NCBI GenBank assembly: GCA_005885165.1
Contig: VAXR01000008.1
Location: 1,148 to 25,698 of the forward strand
Source: Actinomycetota bacterium
GTDB lineage: Bacteria > Actinomycetota > Thermoleophilia > Solirubrobacterales > Thermoleophilaceae
Reading direction: 5' to 3'
DNA: 24,551 nucleotides
The position numbers were made by a program, and so were the translations under genes. Each line of letters begins with the position of its first letter. Within the stretch, counting starts at the first letter, position 1. Shown one piece after another: positions 1 through 11,300 of this stretch. The notes under the pieces are model-generated. The model saw only the letters and a list, made by a program, of their open reading frames with translations, did not search any database and had not been told where the DNA came from.

Positions 1-504
1 GGACCCGGGATGAAGACCGGGATGGCGATCCGGATAGAGCGGCCGCAGGAGCTCGGCACCGACCGGCTGGCGAACGCCGTGGCTGCCTTCGAGAAGTGCG
101 GCGGAGCCTGCGTAGTGGCCGACTTCGGCACGACGATCAACTTCGACGCCGTCTCCGCGGAGGGCGAGCTGCTGGGAGCGGCGATCGCCCCCGGCGTCGA
201 CATCTCGCTCGAGGCCCTCCACCAGCGCACGGCGAAGCTCCCGAAGGTGGAGCTGAGCGAGCCCGAGGCGGCGATCGGCCGCGACACCTTCGCGGCTGTC
301 AGGTCCGGCGTGGTGTACGGCTTCGCCGGCTGCGTCGACGGCATCGTGAGCCGCATCCGCGACGAGCTGGGCGACGAGGCGACCGCCATCGCAACCGGGG
401 GGCTCGCCGCGGCGATCACGCCGTTCTGCGAGGAGATCGACGAGGTGGACGACTTCCTCACGCTCACGGGGCTGCGGCTCATCTGGGACCGGAACCAGGG
501 CTAA
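1..504 (+). CDS. coaX: Type III pantothenate kinase CoaX, C-terminal part (5' end outside window)
   Basis: CoaX phosphorylates pantothenate with ATP, the first step of coenzyme A synthesis, in the cytoplasm. The reading frame is open from base 1 (Gly-Pro-Gly, then MKTGM), so the N-terminal third lies outside the window and the ATG at 10 is internal. Visible family motifs are the PGMKTGM-like entry, GTDRLANAVAAFE (family G-A-D-R, with the proposed catalytic Asp), VVADFGTTINFD (family DFGTATTFD), a PGVDIS segment, the AKLPKVE stretch and YGFAGCVDGIVSRI. The DFGT motif reads TTIN where TATT is usual, a mild deviation. The stop TAA is followed after 10 bases by dusB, and in Bacillus coaX also lies upstream of dusB. 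Identification is firm; the missing 5' end prevents a start call. Confidence 0.93.
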   Translation, partial: GPGMKTGMAIRIERPQELGTDRLANAVAAFEKCGGACVVADFGTTINFDAVSAEGELLGAAIAPGVDISLEALHQRTAKLPKVELSEPEAAIGRDTFAAVRSGVVYGFAGCVDGIVSRIRDELGDEATAIATGGLAAAITPFCEEIDEVDDFLTLTGLRLIWDRNQG

Positions 505-507
505 CCT
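502..507 (+). promoter_or_regulatory. Putative -10 box of dusB (leaderless type)
   Basis: TAACCT begins with the TAA stop codon of coaX and ends 7 bases before the dusB ATG, so transcription would start at or one base before the start codon. No convincing -35 is visible. It fits the pattern seen at lysS, radA, disA and the ECF sigma gene. Confidence 0.45.
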
Positions 508-514
508 CGTTCCC

Positions 515-1507
515 ATGCGCACGCTGACCGAGCCCTGGACCCTCGGCGGCCACCGCATCCCGAACCGGCTCGTGCTCGCGCCGCTGGCCGGGATCGGCAA
601 CTGGTTCGTCCGGCTCCAGGCGCGCCGGCACGGCGCGGGGCTCGCGTTCAGCGAGATGGTGTCGAGCTTCGGCCTGAAGTACGGCGACCGGCGCACCCTT
701 GATGAATATCTCCGCATCCACCCCGACGAGCACCCGGTCCCGATCCAGCTCTTCGGGCACGACCCGGAGGTGATGCGGGAGGCGGCCGCGATCGCCGCCG
801 AGCACGGCGCCGACATGATCGACATCAACATGGGCTGCCCGGTCCGGAAGGTCGTGAAGACCGGCGCCGGCGCGTCGCTTCTCGACGAACCCGATCGCGC
901 CGTGGCGCTCGCCCGGGCCGCCCACGAGGGCAGCGGGCTTCCGGTGACCGTGAAGCTCCGCTCCGGGCAGCGGCCGGGGGAGCTGACCGGGATCGAGCTG
1001 GCGCGCCGGCTGGCGGCGGACGCGGGTGTCGCGGCCATCTCACTCCACCCCCGGCACGCCTCCCAGCAGCACTCCGGAGAGCCCGACTACGCCCTCGCGG
1101 CGGACCTCGTCGACGAGCTGGAGGTGCCGGTGATCCTCTCCGGCGGTCTCAGCTCCGACGAGCGCGCGCTCGAGGCGTTCGACCGCACGGGCGCCGACGC
1201 CGTCATGCTCGCGCGCGGGTCGCTGGGCAACCCGTGGCGCTTCGAGCGGCTGCTCGGCCTTCGCGACGGCGAGCCGACCCAGGGCGAGGTGATCGACGAG
1301 CTCCGCTGGGTGATCGAGCGCGCGGAGGAGCACCTCGGAGTGGAGCGCGCGGGCCGCTATCTCCGCAAGTTCTATCCCTGGTACGCGGCCACGCTCGGTT
1401 TGCGAAAGCGGGCCGCCGAGCCGCTCGTCACGGCCCCCACCACGGCCGACGCGCGCGCCTTCCTGGATCGTCTGTCGAGCGGCAAGGCGCCAGCTCTAGC
1501 GGCCTGA
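515..1507 (+). CDS. dusB: tRNA-dihydrouridine synthase (DusB family)
   Basis: This FMN enzyme reduces specific uridines of tRNA to dihydrouridine. The 330-aa protein is a TIM-barrel Dus: LAPLAGIGNWFVR (residues 21-33) corresponds to the FMN-binding LAPMAG motif. DINMGCPVRKVVKTGAGASLL (103-123) carries the catalytic cysteine C108, the Lys of the KV pair and the glycine-rich segment. Further on are VTVKLRSG, ISLHPRHASQQHSG (family HgRTr.q.ysG) and GADAVMLARGSLGNPWRF near the phosphate-binding end. The family's MAGVTD is LAGIGN here and HGRT is HPRH, both tolerable deviations. Length is normal. The ATG at 515 has no Shine-Dalgarno sequence but lies just after a -10-like box. dusB next to lysS is a conserved Bacillus-type arrangement. 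Confidence 0.93.
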   Translation: MRTLTEPWTLGGHRIPNRLVLAPLAGIGNWFVRLQARRHGAGLAFSEMVSSFGLKYGDRRTLDEYLRIHPDEHPVPIQLFGHDPEVMREAAAIAAEHGADMIDINMGCPVRKVVKTGAGASLLDEPDRAVALARAAHEGSGLPVTVKLRSGQRPGELTGIELARRLAADAGVAAISLHPRHASQQHSGEPDYALAADLVDELEVPVILSGGLSSDERALEAFDRTGADAVMLARGSLGNPWRFERLLGLRDGEPTQGEVIDELRWVIERAEEHLGVERAGRYLRKFYPWYAATLGLRKRAAEPLVTAPTTADARAFLDRLSSGKAPALAA

Positions 1508-1549
1508 TCCGCGGCCGAAAACCTCGGCTGAGCGGGCTGGGGCCGCTGC

Positions 1550-1555
1550 TACACT
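1550..1555 (+). promoter_or_regulatory. Putative -10 box of greA
   Basis: TACACT in the 85-base gap between dusB and greA would give a transcript starting near 1562, with a leader of about 31 bases containing the AGGG ribosome site at 1582-1585. The -35 region is poor (CTGAGC at 1528-1533, 16-base spacer). Unlike several neighbours, this gene would have a normal leader. Confidence 0.4.
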
Positions 1556-1592
1556 CACCCGCCTTTCGGCCCGACCAGATCAGGGATTTTCG

Positions 1593-2072
1593 ATGGCGAA
1601 GGACGTACTTCTCACCAAGCAGGGCCTCAAGGAGCTCAAGAACAAGATCGAGTTCCTCTCCACGGAGCGCCGGCGCGAGGTCGCCGAGCGCATCAAGGAG
1701 GCGCGCGAGTTCGGCGATATCGCCGAGAACGCCGAGTACGACGACGCGAAGAACGAGCAGGCCATGCTCGAGCGCCAGATCTCCGAGCTCGAGGAGAAGC
1801 TGCGCTCGGCCTCCGTGATCGACGAGAAGTCCGTGACGAGCGAGGCGGTCTCCGTCGGCGTGACCGTCCACTTGAAGGACCAGAAGACGAACAAGTCGGT
1901 CCCGTACAAGATCGTCGGCTCCGCGGAGGCGAACCCGTCGGAGAACAAGCTGTCGAACGAGTCCCCGATCGGCAAGGCGCTCATCGGCAAGAAGCGCGGG
2001 CAGATCGTGTCGGTCCCCGTGCCGCGCGGGCCGGCACGCAAGCTCAAGATCACGAAGATCGAAGCGAAGTAG
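1593..2072 (+). CDS. greA: Transcription elongation factor GreA
   Basis: GreA enters the RNA polymerase secondary channel and stimulates cleavage of backtracked transcripts. The 159-aa protein has the full two-domain layout. The N-terminal coiled coil (about 1-75) carries the tip signature FGDIAENAEYDDAKNEQ (40-56), whose acidic residues D42 and E45 help place the catalytic Mg2+. The C-terminal FKBP-like domain (about 80-157) includes VTVHLKDQKTNKSVPYKIVG and the SPIGKALIGKKRGQIVSVPVP segment. Length is typical. The ATG at 1593 is preceded by AGGG at 1582-1585. It sits between dusB and lysS, where Bacillus has no greA. The 5-bp hairpin GGGAC-CGC-GTCCC at 2072-2084 lies just after the stop but has no T run. 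Confidence 0.97.
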   Translation: MAKDVLLTKQGLKELKNKIEFLSTERRREVAERIKEAREFGDIAENAEYDDAKNEQAMLERQISELEEKLRSASVIDEKSVTSEAVSVGVTVHLKDQKTNKSVPYKIVGSAEANPSENKLSNESPIGKALIGKKRGQIVSVPVPRGPARKLKITKIEAK

Positions 2073-2094
2073 GGACCGCGTCCCGGGCCGTCCT

Positions 2095-2100
2095 TACGAT
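2095..2100 (+). promoter_or_regulatory. Putative -10 box of lysS (leaderless)
   Basis: TACGAT ends exactly 6 bases before the GTG start of lysS, so the expected +1 (7 bases after the last T) is the G of the start codon. No Shine-Dalgarno sequence precedes lysS, which fits leaderless translation. Confidence 0.5.
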
Positions 2101-2106
2101 GGCCCG

Positions 2107-3558
2107 GTGGCAGAGCCCCATCGCCCAGACGACGATCGACGGACCAAGCTCGATCGGCTCCGCGAGGCGGGCGTCGACCCCTTCCCGCACACCTTCCCGG
2201 GGGTCCGGCCGGTGGCGGAGGTTCACGCCGCGCACGACGGACTCGAGGCGGGCGAGGAGACCGACGCGAGCTACCGGGTGGCGGGGCGCATCGCGGCCAG
2301 ACGCGGACACGGCAAGGCGGCGTTCATCGACCTCGCCGATCGCTCGGGCCGCCTGCAGCTGCACGCGCGCGCGGACATCCTCGGCGAGGAGTCGTTCGAG
2401 CGCCTCGTGGGGCTGGACCTGGGCGACCTGATCGGCGTCGACGGGACGGCGTTCAAGTCCCGCCGCGGCGAGCTGTCGCTGCGGGTGACCGACTGGGTTC
2501 TCCTCGCGAAGTCGCTGCGAGCTCCGCCGGAGAAGTTCCACGGCCTCGAGGACGTCGAGACGCGCTACCGCCATCGCGAGCTCGACCTGATCGCAAACGA
2601 CGAGGTGCGCGAGCTCTTCATCGTTCGCTCGCGCGTGATCGCCGCGATACGGCGCTTCCTCGACGAGCGCGGCTTCCTCGAGGTCGAGACGCCGGTGCTG
2701 CAGCCGCTCTACGGCGGAGCGCTCTCGCGGCCGTTCGTCACCCACCACAACGCGCTCGACCGCGACCTCTACCTGCGGATCGCCACCGAGCTCTACCTAA
2801 AGCGGCTGATCGTGGGCGGGCTCGAGCGCGTCTACGAGCTGGGGAAGGACTTCCGCAACGAGGGCATCTCGCACAAGCACAACCCCGAGTTCACGATGCT
2901 CGAGTGGTACGAGGCGTACGCGGACTACGAGGACGGCGCGCGACTGCTGGAGGAGCTCGTGGCGCACGTCGCGGCCGAAGTGGGGCAGAGCGGTGGACTG
3001 GACCTCTCGCCGCCCTGGCGGCGAATCACGCTGCGGGAGGCGATCCTGGAGAAGACCGGGATCGACGTCCTGGCGGGCCGCGGCGACGCGCGGGCGCTCG
3101 CCGCCGCCACGCGCGAGCGAGGTCTCGAGCTCGACGAGGACGAGCCCTGGCCGAAGATGGTCGACTCGCTGCTCTCGAAGCACGTCGAGCCGACGCTCGA
3201 GCAGCCCACGTTCGTCTTCGACTACCCGGTCGAGCTGTCGCCGTTCGCCAAGGCCCACCGCTCGGAGCCCGGCCTGGTCGAGCGGTGGGAGTGCTTCGCG
3301 TCGGGGATCGAGATCGCGAACGCCTTCACGGAGCTGAACGATCCCGACGAGCAGCGCGCGCGCTTCGAGGCCCAGCGCCGCCAGACGGAGGAGGGGGATG
3401 AGGAGACGCAGCCCTACGACGAGGACTTCGTGAGGGCGCTCGAGCACGGGATGCCGCCCACGAGCGGCGTCGGTCTCGGGATCGATCGCTTGGTGATGGT
3501 GCTCACAGAACGGACCTCGATCCGCGAGGTCGTGCTGTTCCCGGCGATGCGGACGTAG
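2107..3558 (+). CDS. lysS: Lysyl-tRNA synthetase, class II
   Basis: LysS attaches lysine to tRNA-Lys in two ATP-dependent steps. The 483-aa protein has an N-terminal OB-fold anticodon-binding domain (about 55-150, with VAGRIAARRGHGKAAFIDLADRSG) and a class II catalytic core. Recognisable signatures are FLEVETPVLQ (motif 1), FRNEGISHKHNPEFTMLEWYEAY from about residue 248 (motif 2, with the LysRS-specific HNPEFT) and GVGLGIDRLVMVLT from about residue 455 (motif 3, ATP-binding Arg). The FDYPVELSPFAKAH segment is also LysRS-specific. Length is normal for the bacterial enzyme. The GTG at 2107 is preferred because the N-terminus then matches the usual short lead before KLDRLREAGVDPFP. An ATG at 2099 is in another frame. 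It ends 245 bases before clpC. Confidence 0.97.
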   Translation: MAEPHRPDDDRRTKLDRLREAGVDPFPHTFPGVRPVAEVHAAHDGLEAGEETDASYRVAGRIAARRGHGKAAFIDLADRSGRLQLHARADILGEESFERLVGLDLGDLIGVDGTAFKSRRGELSLRVTDWVLLAKSLRAPPEKFHGLEDVETRYRHRELDLIANDEVRELFIVRSRVIAAIRRFLDERGFLEVETPVLQPLYGGALSRPFVTHHNALDRDLYLRIATELYLKRLIVGGLERVYELGKDFRNEGISHKHNPEFTMLEWYEAYADYEDGARLLEELVAHVAAEVGQSGGLDLSPPWRRITLREAILEKTGIDVLAGRGDARALAAATRERGLELDEDEPWPKMVDSLLSKHVEPTLEQPTFVFDYPVELSPFAKAHRSEPGLVERWECFASGIEIANAFTELNDPDEQRARFEAQRRQTEEGDEETQPYDEDFVRALEHGMPPTSGVGLGIDRLVMVLTERTSIREVVLFPAMRT

Positions 3559-3662
3559 GCCCGTGAGCGCCTCCGGGCTTGCCCGAAGCGCCGGATTCCG
3601 GCTCCTCGAAAGCCCGGCCGGGACGGCGGATATACCGCGTTTCCACGCGGTTTCGAGCGGGA

Positions 3663-3689
3663 TTGACGGGGTAGACCCATTGCTAGACT
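3663..3689 (+). promoter_or_regulatory. Putative clpC promoter
   Basis: TTGACG (3663-3668) and TAGACT (3684-3689) resemble -35 and -10 boxes, with a slightly short 15-base spacer. Transcription from about 3696 would leave a leader of about 108 bases. A lone ACTCAA overlaps the -10 box, but the matching half of an HspR (HAIR) site is absent, so no heat-shock operator is claimed. Confidence 0.45.
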
Positions 3690-3692
3690 CAA

Positions 3693-3780
3693 CTCTCCGG
3701 AGGGCCGGGAGCCAAGGGATCTATTCACAGACGGCGAAGCTGCCGATAGGGGAATTGAGCCTCGGATTCCCTCTCCGGAG
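3693..3780 (+). promoter_or_regulatory. clpC leader with repeated CTCTCCGGAG and a hairpin
   Basis: The 10-mer CTCTCCGGAG occurs at 3693-3702 and 3771-3780, and each copy contains the 8-bp palindrome CTCCGGAG. Between them GGGAAT (3750-3755) pairs perfectly with ATTCCC (3766-3771) around a 10-base loop. The second repeat begins inside this stem. This could be an operator pair or an mRNA structure controlling clpC. No known element was recognised. Confidence 0.3.
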
Positions 3781-3803
3781 CACCCCGAGAGAAAGACCGG
3801 ACT

Positions 3804-6473
<2,670 letters not shown>

Positions 6474-6511
6474 GCCCGCGCCGCCGACGGCGGCGAACGG
6501 GGAGCGGCGAG

Positions 6512-6529
6512 CGCCCCGCCCGCGGGGCG
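6512..6529 (+). terminator. GC hairpin after clpC, possible weak terminator
   Basis: CGCCCCG (6512-6518) pairs perfectly with CGGGGCG (6523-6529) around a CCCG loop. No T run follows, so it would be at best a non-canonical terminator. Its position, between the clpC stop and the radA -10 box, is where one would be expected. Confidence 0.35.
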
Positions 6530-6550
6530 AGAGTCGTCCTGCGCCGGCCT

Positions 6551-6556
6551 TACCTT
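6551..6556 (+). promoter_or_regulatory. Putative -10 box of radA (leaderless)
   Basis: TACCTT ends 6 bases before the radA ATG, so the predicted +1 is the A of that ATG. There is no Shine-Dalgarno sequence between them. The box would let radA be transcribed separately from clpC. Confidence 0.5.
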
Positions 6557-6562
6557 GGGCGG

Positions 6563-7948
6563 ATGGCGCGGACGGTCCACGTATGCACCGAGTGCGGCCA
6601 CGAGACGGCCGGTTGGCTCGGACGCTGCCCCGGCTGCGGCGAGTGGAACACGCTGGTCGAGGAGCGGCCGGTCCAGACGGGTGGCGGCTCCGGCGGCTCC
6701 GGCGGTGCTCGGCGTGGTTCGGCACCGGCGGCGCGCCCGGTGCCGCTCGCGCAGGTCGAGGCGCTGCCGGTCGCGCGGCTCGTCACCGGCCTGGCCGAGC
6801 TCGACCGAGTGGTGGGCGGGGGGATAGTCCCGGGCTCGCTGGTGCTCCTCGGCGGCTCGCCCGGGATTGGAAAATCTACGATCACGGCCGGCGCACTCGG
6901 GCGGCTCGCCGCCGCCGGCCACTCGGTTCTGTACGTCTCCGGCGAGGAGTCGGCGGTGCAGGTACGGCTGCGAGCCGAGCGGCTCGGGGAGGACGCACTG
7001 CGCGTGCCGGTGGTGGCCGAGACCGACCTCGACGTGGTCGAGGCCACGCTCGAGGCGGAGCGGCCCGAGGTCTGCGTGATCGACTCGGTCCAGACGCTGC
7101 ACGCGGCGGGGCTGACCGGGGCGGCCGGGTCGGTCGGCCAGGTCCGCGAGGTGGCGGGCCGGCTCGCGCGGGTCGCGAAGAAGCGGTCCGTCGCGATCGT
7201 GCTGGTCGGACACGTGACGAAGGACGGCGCGCTGGCCGGTCCACGCGTGCTCGAGCACCTGGTCGACTGCGTCCTCCAGTTCGAGGGCGAGCGCGAGCGG
7301 ACGTACCGCACGCTTCGGGCGCTCAAGAACCGCTTCGGATCCACCAACGAAGTCGGGGTGTTCGAGATGCGCGAGGACGGACTGGTGGAGGTAGCGGACC
7401 CCTCGTCGCGATTCGTCGAGGAGGCCAGCCGGGCTCCAGGCTCGGTCGTCCTGTGCGCGATGGAGGGCTCGCGGCCCTTGCTCGTGGAGGTCCAGGCGCT
7501 GGTCGCCCAGAGCCCGCTCGAGGCGCCGCGGCGCGTTGCGAATGGGATCGACCGCAACCGCCTCGCGCTTATCCTCGCGGTGCTCGCGCGGCACGCCGGC
7601 CTCGGGCTCGGCTCGTGCGACGTCTTCGTGTCCGTCGCCGGCGGAGTGCGCGTCGAGGAGCCGGGCGCCGATCTAGCCGTGGCGCTGGCGCTCGCCTCGG
7701 CCGCGCGGGGGGTGATCCTCGGCTCGGAGGAGCGCCCGCTGGCCGCGTTCGGCGAGGTCGGACTGACCGGCGAGCTGCGCCAGGCGGCCCATCCCGACCG
7801 TCGCACCGCAGAGGCCGAGAAGTTCGGCCTGGCGCCCCCGATGGCGCCGGGGGAGGGGCTTCGAACCGTGCGCCAGGCCCTCGAGGCCGCGCTCGGAGCG
7901 TCCGCCGGGACTGCCGCCGGCGCGCTCGCCGAGGCACGCGCCGCCTAA
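6563..7948 (+). CDS. radA: DNA repair protein RadA (Sms)
   Basis: RadA is a RecA-like ATPase that helps process recombination intermediates and drives branch migration. The 461-aa protein has an N-terminal zinc finger C8-x2-C11 ... C22-x2-C25, then a Gly/Ser-rich linker (40-58). The RecA-type core follows with Walker A GGSPGIGKST (97-106), the VCVIDSVQT Walker B region and the RadA signature KNRFG (255-259). The C-terminal Lon-protease-like domain (about 290-440) includes RNRLALILAVLARHAG and GGVRVEEPGADLA. Length is typical. The frame is open far upstream through clpC, but ATG 6563 gives the conserved MARTVHVCTECGHE start. RadA normally neighbours disA; here a 3.2-kb secreted-protein gene separates them. 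Confidence 0.96.
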   Translation: MARTVHVCTECGHETAGWLGRCPGCGEWNTLVEERPVQTGGGSGGSGGARRGSAPAARPVPLAQVEALPVARLVTGLAELDRVVGGGIVPGSLVLLGGSPGIGKSTITAGALGRLAAAGHSVLYVSGEESAVQVRLRAERLGEDALRVPVVAETDLDVVEATLEAERPEVCVIDSVQTLHAAGLTGAAGSVGQVREVAGRLARVAKKRSVAIVLVGHVTKDGALAGPRVLEHLVDCVLQFEGERERTYRTLRALKNRFGSTNEVGVFEMREDGLVEVADPSSRFVEEASRAPGSVVLCAMEGSRPLLVEVQALVAQSPLEAPRRVANGIDRNRLALILAVLARHAGLGLGSCDVFVSVAGGVRVEEPGADLAVALALASAARGVILGSEERPLAAFGEVGLTGELRQAAHPDRRTAEAEKFGLAPPMAPGEGLRTVRQALEAALGASAGTAAGALAEARAA

Positions 7949-7984
7949 CCACCTTCTCCGCGCCGAACGGACGAGTCCGCGTTG

Positions 7985-8006
7985 ATGGGCCACTTAAGTA
8001 GCCCAT
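7985..8006. repeat. 22-bp imperfect inverted repeat after radA
   Basis: ATGGGCCACTT is followed directly by AAGTAGCCCAT; the two arms are complementary at 10 of 11 positions. As RNA it could fold with a TTAA loop. It lies 37 bases after the radA stop. No T run follows, so it is either a non-canonical terminator or a protein-binding dyad. Confidence 0.5.
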
Positions 8007-8047
8007 GGGATACCTAACTGGTCCCCGAATTGACGCGAAGCCGGGAT

Positions 8048-8066
8048 ATGTCGCAAATTGCGACAT
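8048..8066. promoter_or_regulatory. Perfect 19-bp palindrome, likely operator
   Basis: ATGTCGCAA-A-TTGCGACAT is a flawless 9-bp inverted repeat around one central A, and it is A/T-richer than its surroundings. It begins 13 bases after TTGACG (8030-8035) and lies 245 bases before the secreted-protein gene. The size and symmetry suit a dimeric helix-turn-helix repressor. The regulator is not identified. The half-site ATGTCGCA recurs at 8311-8318, over the start codon. Confidence 0.5.
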
Positions 8067-8310
8067 CGTCGGACGAACCGACCACGCTGATCCCACCCTC
8101 CTTCGTCGCCCTCCGGAGGCGTCACGACCCATGTCCGGCCCGAACTGAACGGGCGACGGCCGGTGGCTCGGCTCGGGGCGGTCGCCAATCCGCGCCGCAC
8201 GCCGATCCCGCACCTTCCGGTAATCCGGGCCCGGACCCCCCTGAGCGGCCGGGGCGTACCACCCGTTTGTGGGGTGGATTCCGGGGCCTCGCGCACTTAG
8301 GCAATAGGCA

Positions 8311-11300
8311 ATGTCGCACCGCCGCCGCCGGCCCGCACCTCATAGCCTCCCCCGGCACGTACGGGCCGCGGCGGCGGTCGCGACATTCCTCGCGGCGATC
8401 GCCCTGACGCCGGCCGGCGCCGGCGCGGCCACCGATCCGAGCGTCTGCACCGTGACCTGGGACGGGGGCGCCGGGTCCACCTCATGGGGCGAGGCGGCGA
8501 ACTGGAGCACCAACCGCCTTCCGGAGTCGACCGACACCGTCTGCATCGGCCCGACCGCGAAGGTCGAGTCCTGGGGCTTCGGCACTGTCGGAGCTCTCCA
8601 TGTCGACGGCTCGCTCAAGGTGAGCTTCGGCAGCCTCCGGATCACCGGCGACGCCGGCGCGAGCGCCGTCGACGGGAGCCTCGAGGTGACCGGGAGCGGC
8701 GGCCTGACGATCGATCGGGCGCTGACCGTCCAGCACATGGTCCAGTCCGGGGGAGCCGTGACCGGCGCAGGCCGGCTCGTGACGGGCGACTTCACCTGGA
8801 CCGGCGGGATCCAGGGTGGCCAGGGCACCACCGAGGTCACCTCGGGAGGAGCCGGCCTCTCTCTCGACGGCGACAACCACGCCGCGGGCGGCAGCCGGAC
8901 GCTGCGCATCGACCCTGGCGCCCAGGCCGTCTGGACGGCCGGGAACCTCGACCTCCGGGACAGCTCACGCCTCGACAACGCCGGCCTCCTCGACATCCAA
9001 GGCAACCAGGACTTCACAGGCGACGGCGGCGATGCCACCGTGATCAACGAGGCCGGTGGGACCATCCGGCGGAGCGCCGGCGACGGCGAGGTCGTCCTGA
9101 CCTACGCGCTCGCGAACGACGGCGAGCTCGAGGTGAAGACGGGAACCTTCACCGTCCAGGCGTCGACCCCGCCGGGCGACGACTCGGACGGCGTCTTCCG
9201 CGTCGCGAAGGACGCGCGCCTGCGCTTCGTCTACGCCAACACGTTCAGCCCCGTCTCGAAGATAACCGGCGACGGCGAGGTGGTCTTCGCCGGCGGTGTC
9301 CAGCAGGTCTACGGGGCCGTCGACGCGCCGCTGGTCGTGGACGGAGCCCAGGTCAACCTGAACGCCGACGTCACCGTGCCGCGGATCGAGCTCGACAAGG
9401 GTGCGCTCGGAGGGCCGGCGACGACCACGACGCCCGACCTCCGGTGGGAGAGCGGATCCCTGGTCGGCACGGGGAAGACCGAGATCGCCATCGGCGGAGC
9501 CGGCCTGAACGTCGACTCCCCGCAGGGCCACGGGCTCTTCGATCGGGCGCTCGTGATCGACCCCGGCGCGGAGGCGCACTGGCTCGAGGGAACGATCGTG
9601 ATGCTGGGGTCGGCGCTGCTCGACAACCACGGAATCCTGGACATTCGCGGCGACGTGGCGACCCAGGGCTGCTGCGACTCGCGCACGTCGATCCACAACG
9701 AGTCCGACGGAATCCTCCGCAAGAGCGCCGGTGGAGGGTCGGCCGTGATCGGCCACAGCCTCCAGAACGACGGCATTCTCGAGGCGGAGAGCGGCACGCT
9801 CGCGCTCCAAGCGGTGCAGAACGCACAGTCCGGGACGCTCACCGGGGGCGTGTGGATCGTCCGCGCGACGCTCGAGCTCGGGGCGGAGGTTCGCCGGAAC
9901 GCCGCGACGCTTGTCCTCGACGGACCCCGCTCCAAGCTGCAGCGCCCGGACGGCACGGACGCGACCGGGCTGCTCGACGCGAACACCGCAGACGGCTCAC
10001 TCGTCGTGACCGACGGCCGCGAGCTCGACGTCCCGGCCGGCCGGAGCGACTTCGAGAACGCCGGGGACCTGCTGATCGGCCCGGACTCGACCCTGCGCGC
10101 CGGCGGCGCGTTCAGGCAGACGGGCGGCACCACTACGCTCGAAACTCCGACTTCGCGCCTGGTCGCGGCGGGCGGGACGGTTGACGTCCAGGCGGGCACG
10201 CTCGCCGGTCCAGGCGTGGTCGAGGGGAGCCTCCATAACGCGGGCACGGTCTCCCCAGGTCCCGCGTTCCCGCTGCCGGAGCCCGCGCGCGCCATGAAGG
10301 TCACCGGGGACTACACGCAGGCACCCGGCGGCACGCTCGACGTCACGATCTCCAGCCAGGATCCCGACACCGGCCACGTTCGCCTCGACGTGGGCGGCAA
10401 CGCGATGTTCGCCGGCACGCTGAAGCTCGAGACGCTCGACGGGTTTGCCCCCGCGCCCGGCGACGAGTTCGAGCTGATCCGGCACGCCTCCTCCATTGAT
10501 GAATTTGACACCGTCGACGGCCTGGCCCCGGACCCGGCCCACAGCTACCCGCCGCCGGAATACGGTGACCACGCGACGGTCCTCCGCCGCGGCCCGGACC
10601 CCCAGATCTCGATCGCGGACACGGCCGTCACCGAAGGGGACCACGGCGATCGCGAGGCGCGCCTCCAGGTGACGGTCACACCGGCGCCGAAGCGGCCGGT
10701 CCAGCTGACCTGGAACACGACCGACGGCTCGGCGACGTCGCCCTCGGACTACGAATCCGCGAGCGGCACGCTCACGCTCCATCACGGCGAGACCAGCGCC
10801 GTCCTCTCCGTGCCGGTCCACGGCGACCAGGCCCACGAGCCGGACGAGACCTTCCACGTGGATCTCTCGGGCGTCAGCGGCGCCTCCGTGGCAGCCGGGC
10901 GCGGCACGGTCACCATCGCAAACGACGATCCCGCGCCGCAGCCCACCGGCAGCGGCGACCCCACGCCGAGCCCCGATCCCGGTCCCGGCCCGACGCCCGC
11001 TCCCGGTCCCGGCTCGACCGGCCCCGCCGCCGGGGGTCCGCCCGCACGGAAGCCGGATCCCCGGCGGCCCAAGCCGCGCCCGGCGCGAAGGTGCGTCGAC
11101 CGGCTGGCGCCGCTCAGTCGCCTGAGCCGGCCGCGCGCCCCGCGCGCCGCCACGCGCCGCCGGCTGACGCTGCGCGGACGCGCCCACGACCAGGGCTGCG
11201 CGACCCTCAAGCGGGTCGGGGTGGCCGTCGCCCGCCGGGTGAAGCGGCACGGCCAGAAGCGCTGCCGGTGGCTCGGAAAGCGCGGGCGCTTCGGGCGCCC

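Larger units (their letters stand above)
7949..8310. other. 362-base non-coding region between radA and the secreted-protein gene
   Basis: No protein or RNA gene is recognised here. It holds a 22-bp imperfect dyad (7985-8006), a perfect 19-bp palindrome (8048-8066), and a weaker 6-bp stem CCACCC/GGGTGG (8259-8264 and 8272-8277). TTGACG at 8030-8035 looks like a -35 box, with CAAATT at 8054-8059 as a poor -10 inside the palindrome (18-base spacer). Just before the ATG at 8311, AGGCAAT is followed by AGGCA, and TAGGCA (8298-8303) sits 7 bases before the ATG. Confidence 0.6.

Noticed and set aside
3687..3692. HspR/HAIR-type heat-shock operator at the clpC promoter
   Set aside because: Only one half (ACTCAA) is present; the inverted partner at the right distance is missing.
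8200..8310. Possible c-di-AMP (ydaO) riboswitch before the secreted-protein gene, suggested by a GGGGTGGATTCC stretch
   Set aside because: Only a short similarity to one conserved block; the other conserved ydaO blocks and pairing partners were not found here or before clpC or the L,D-transpeptidase.
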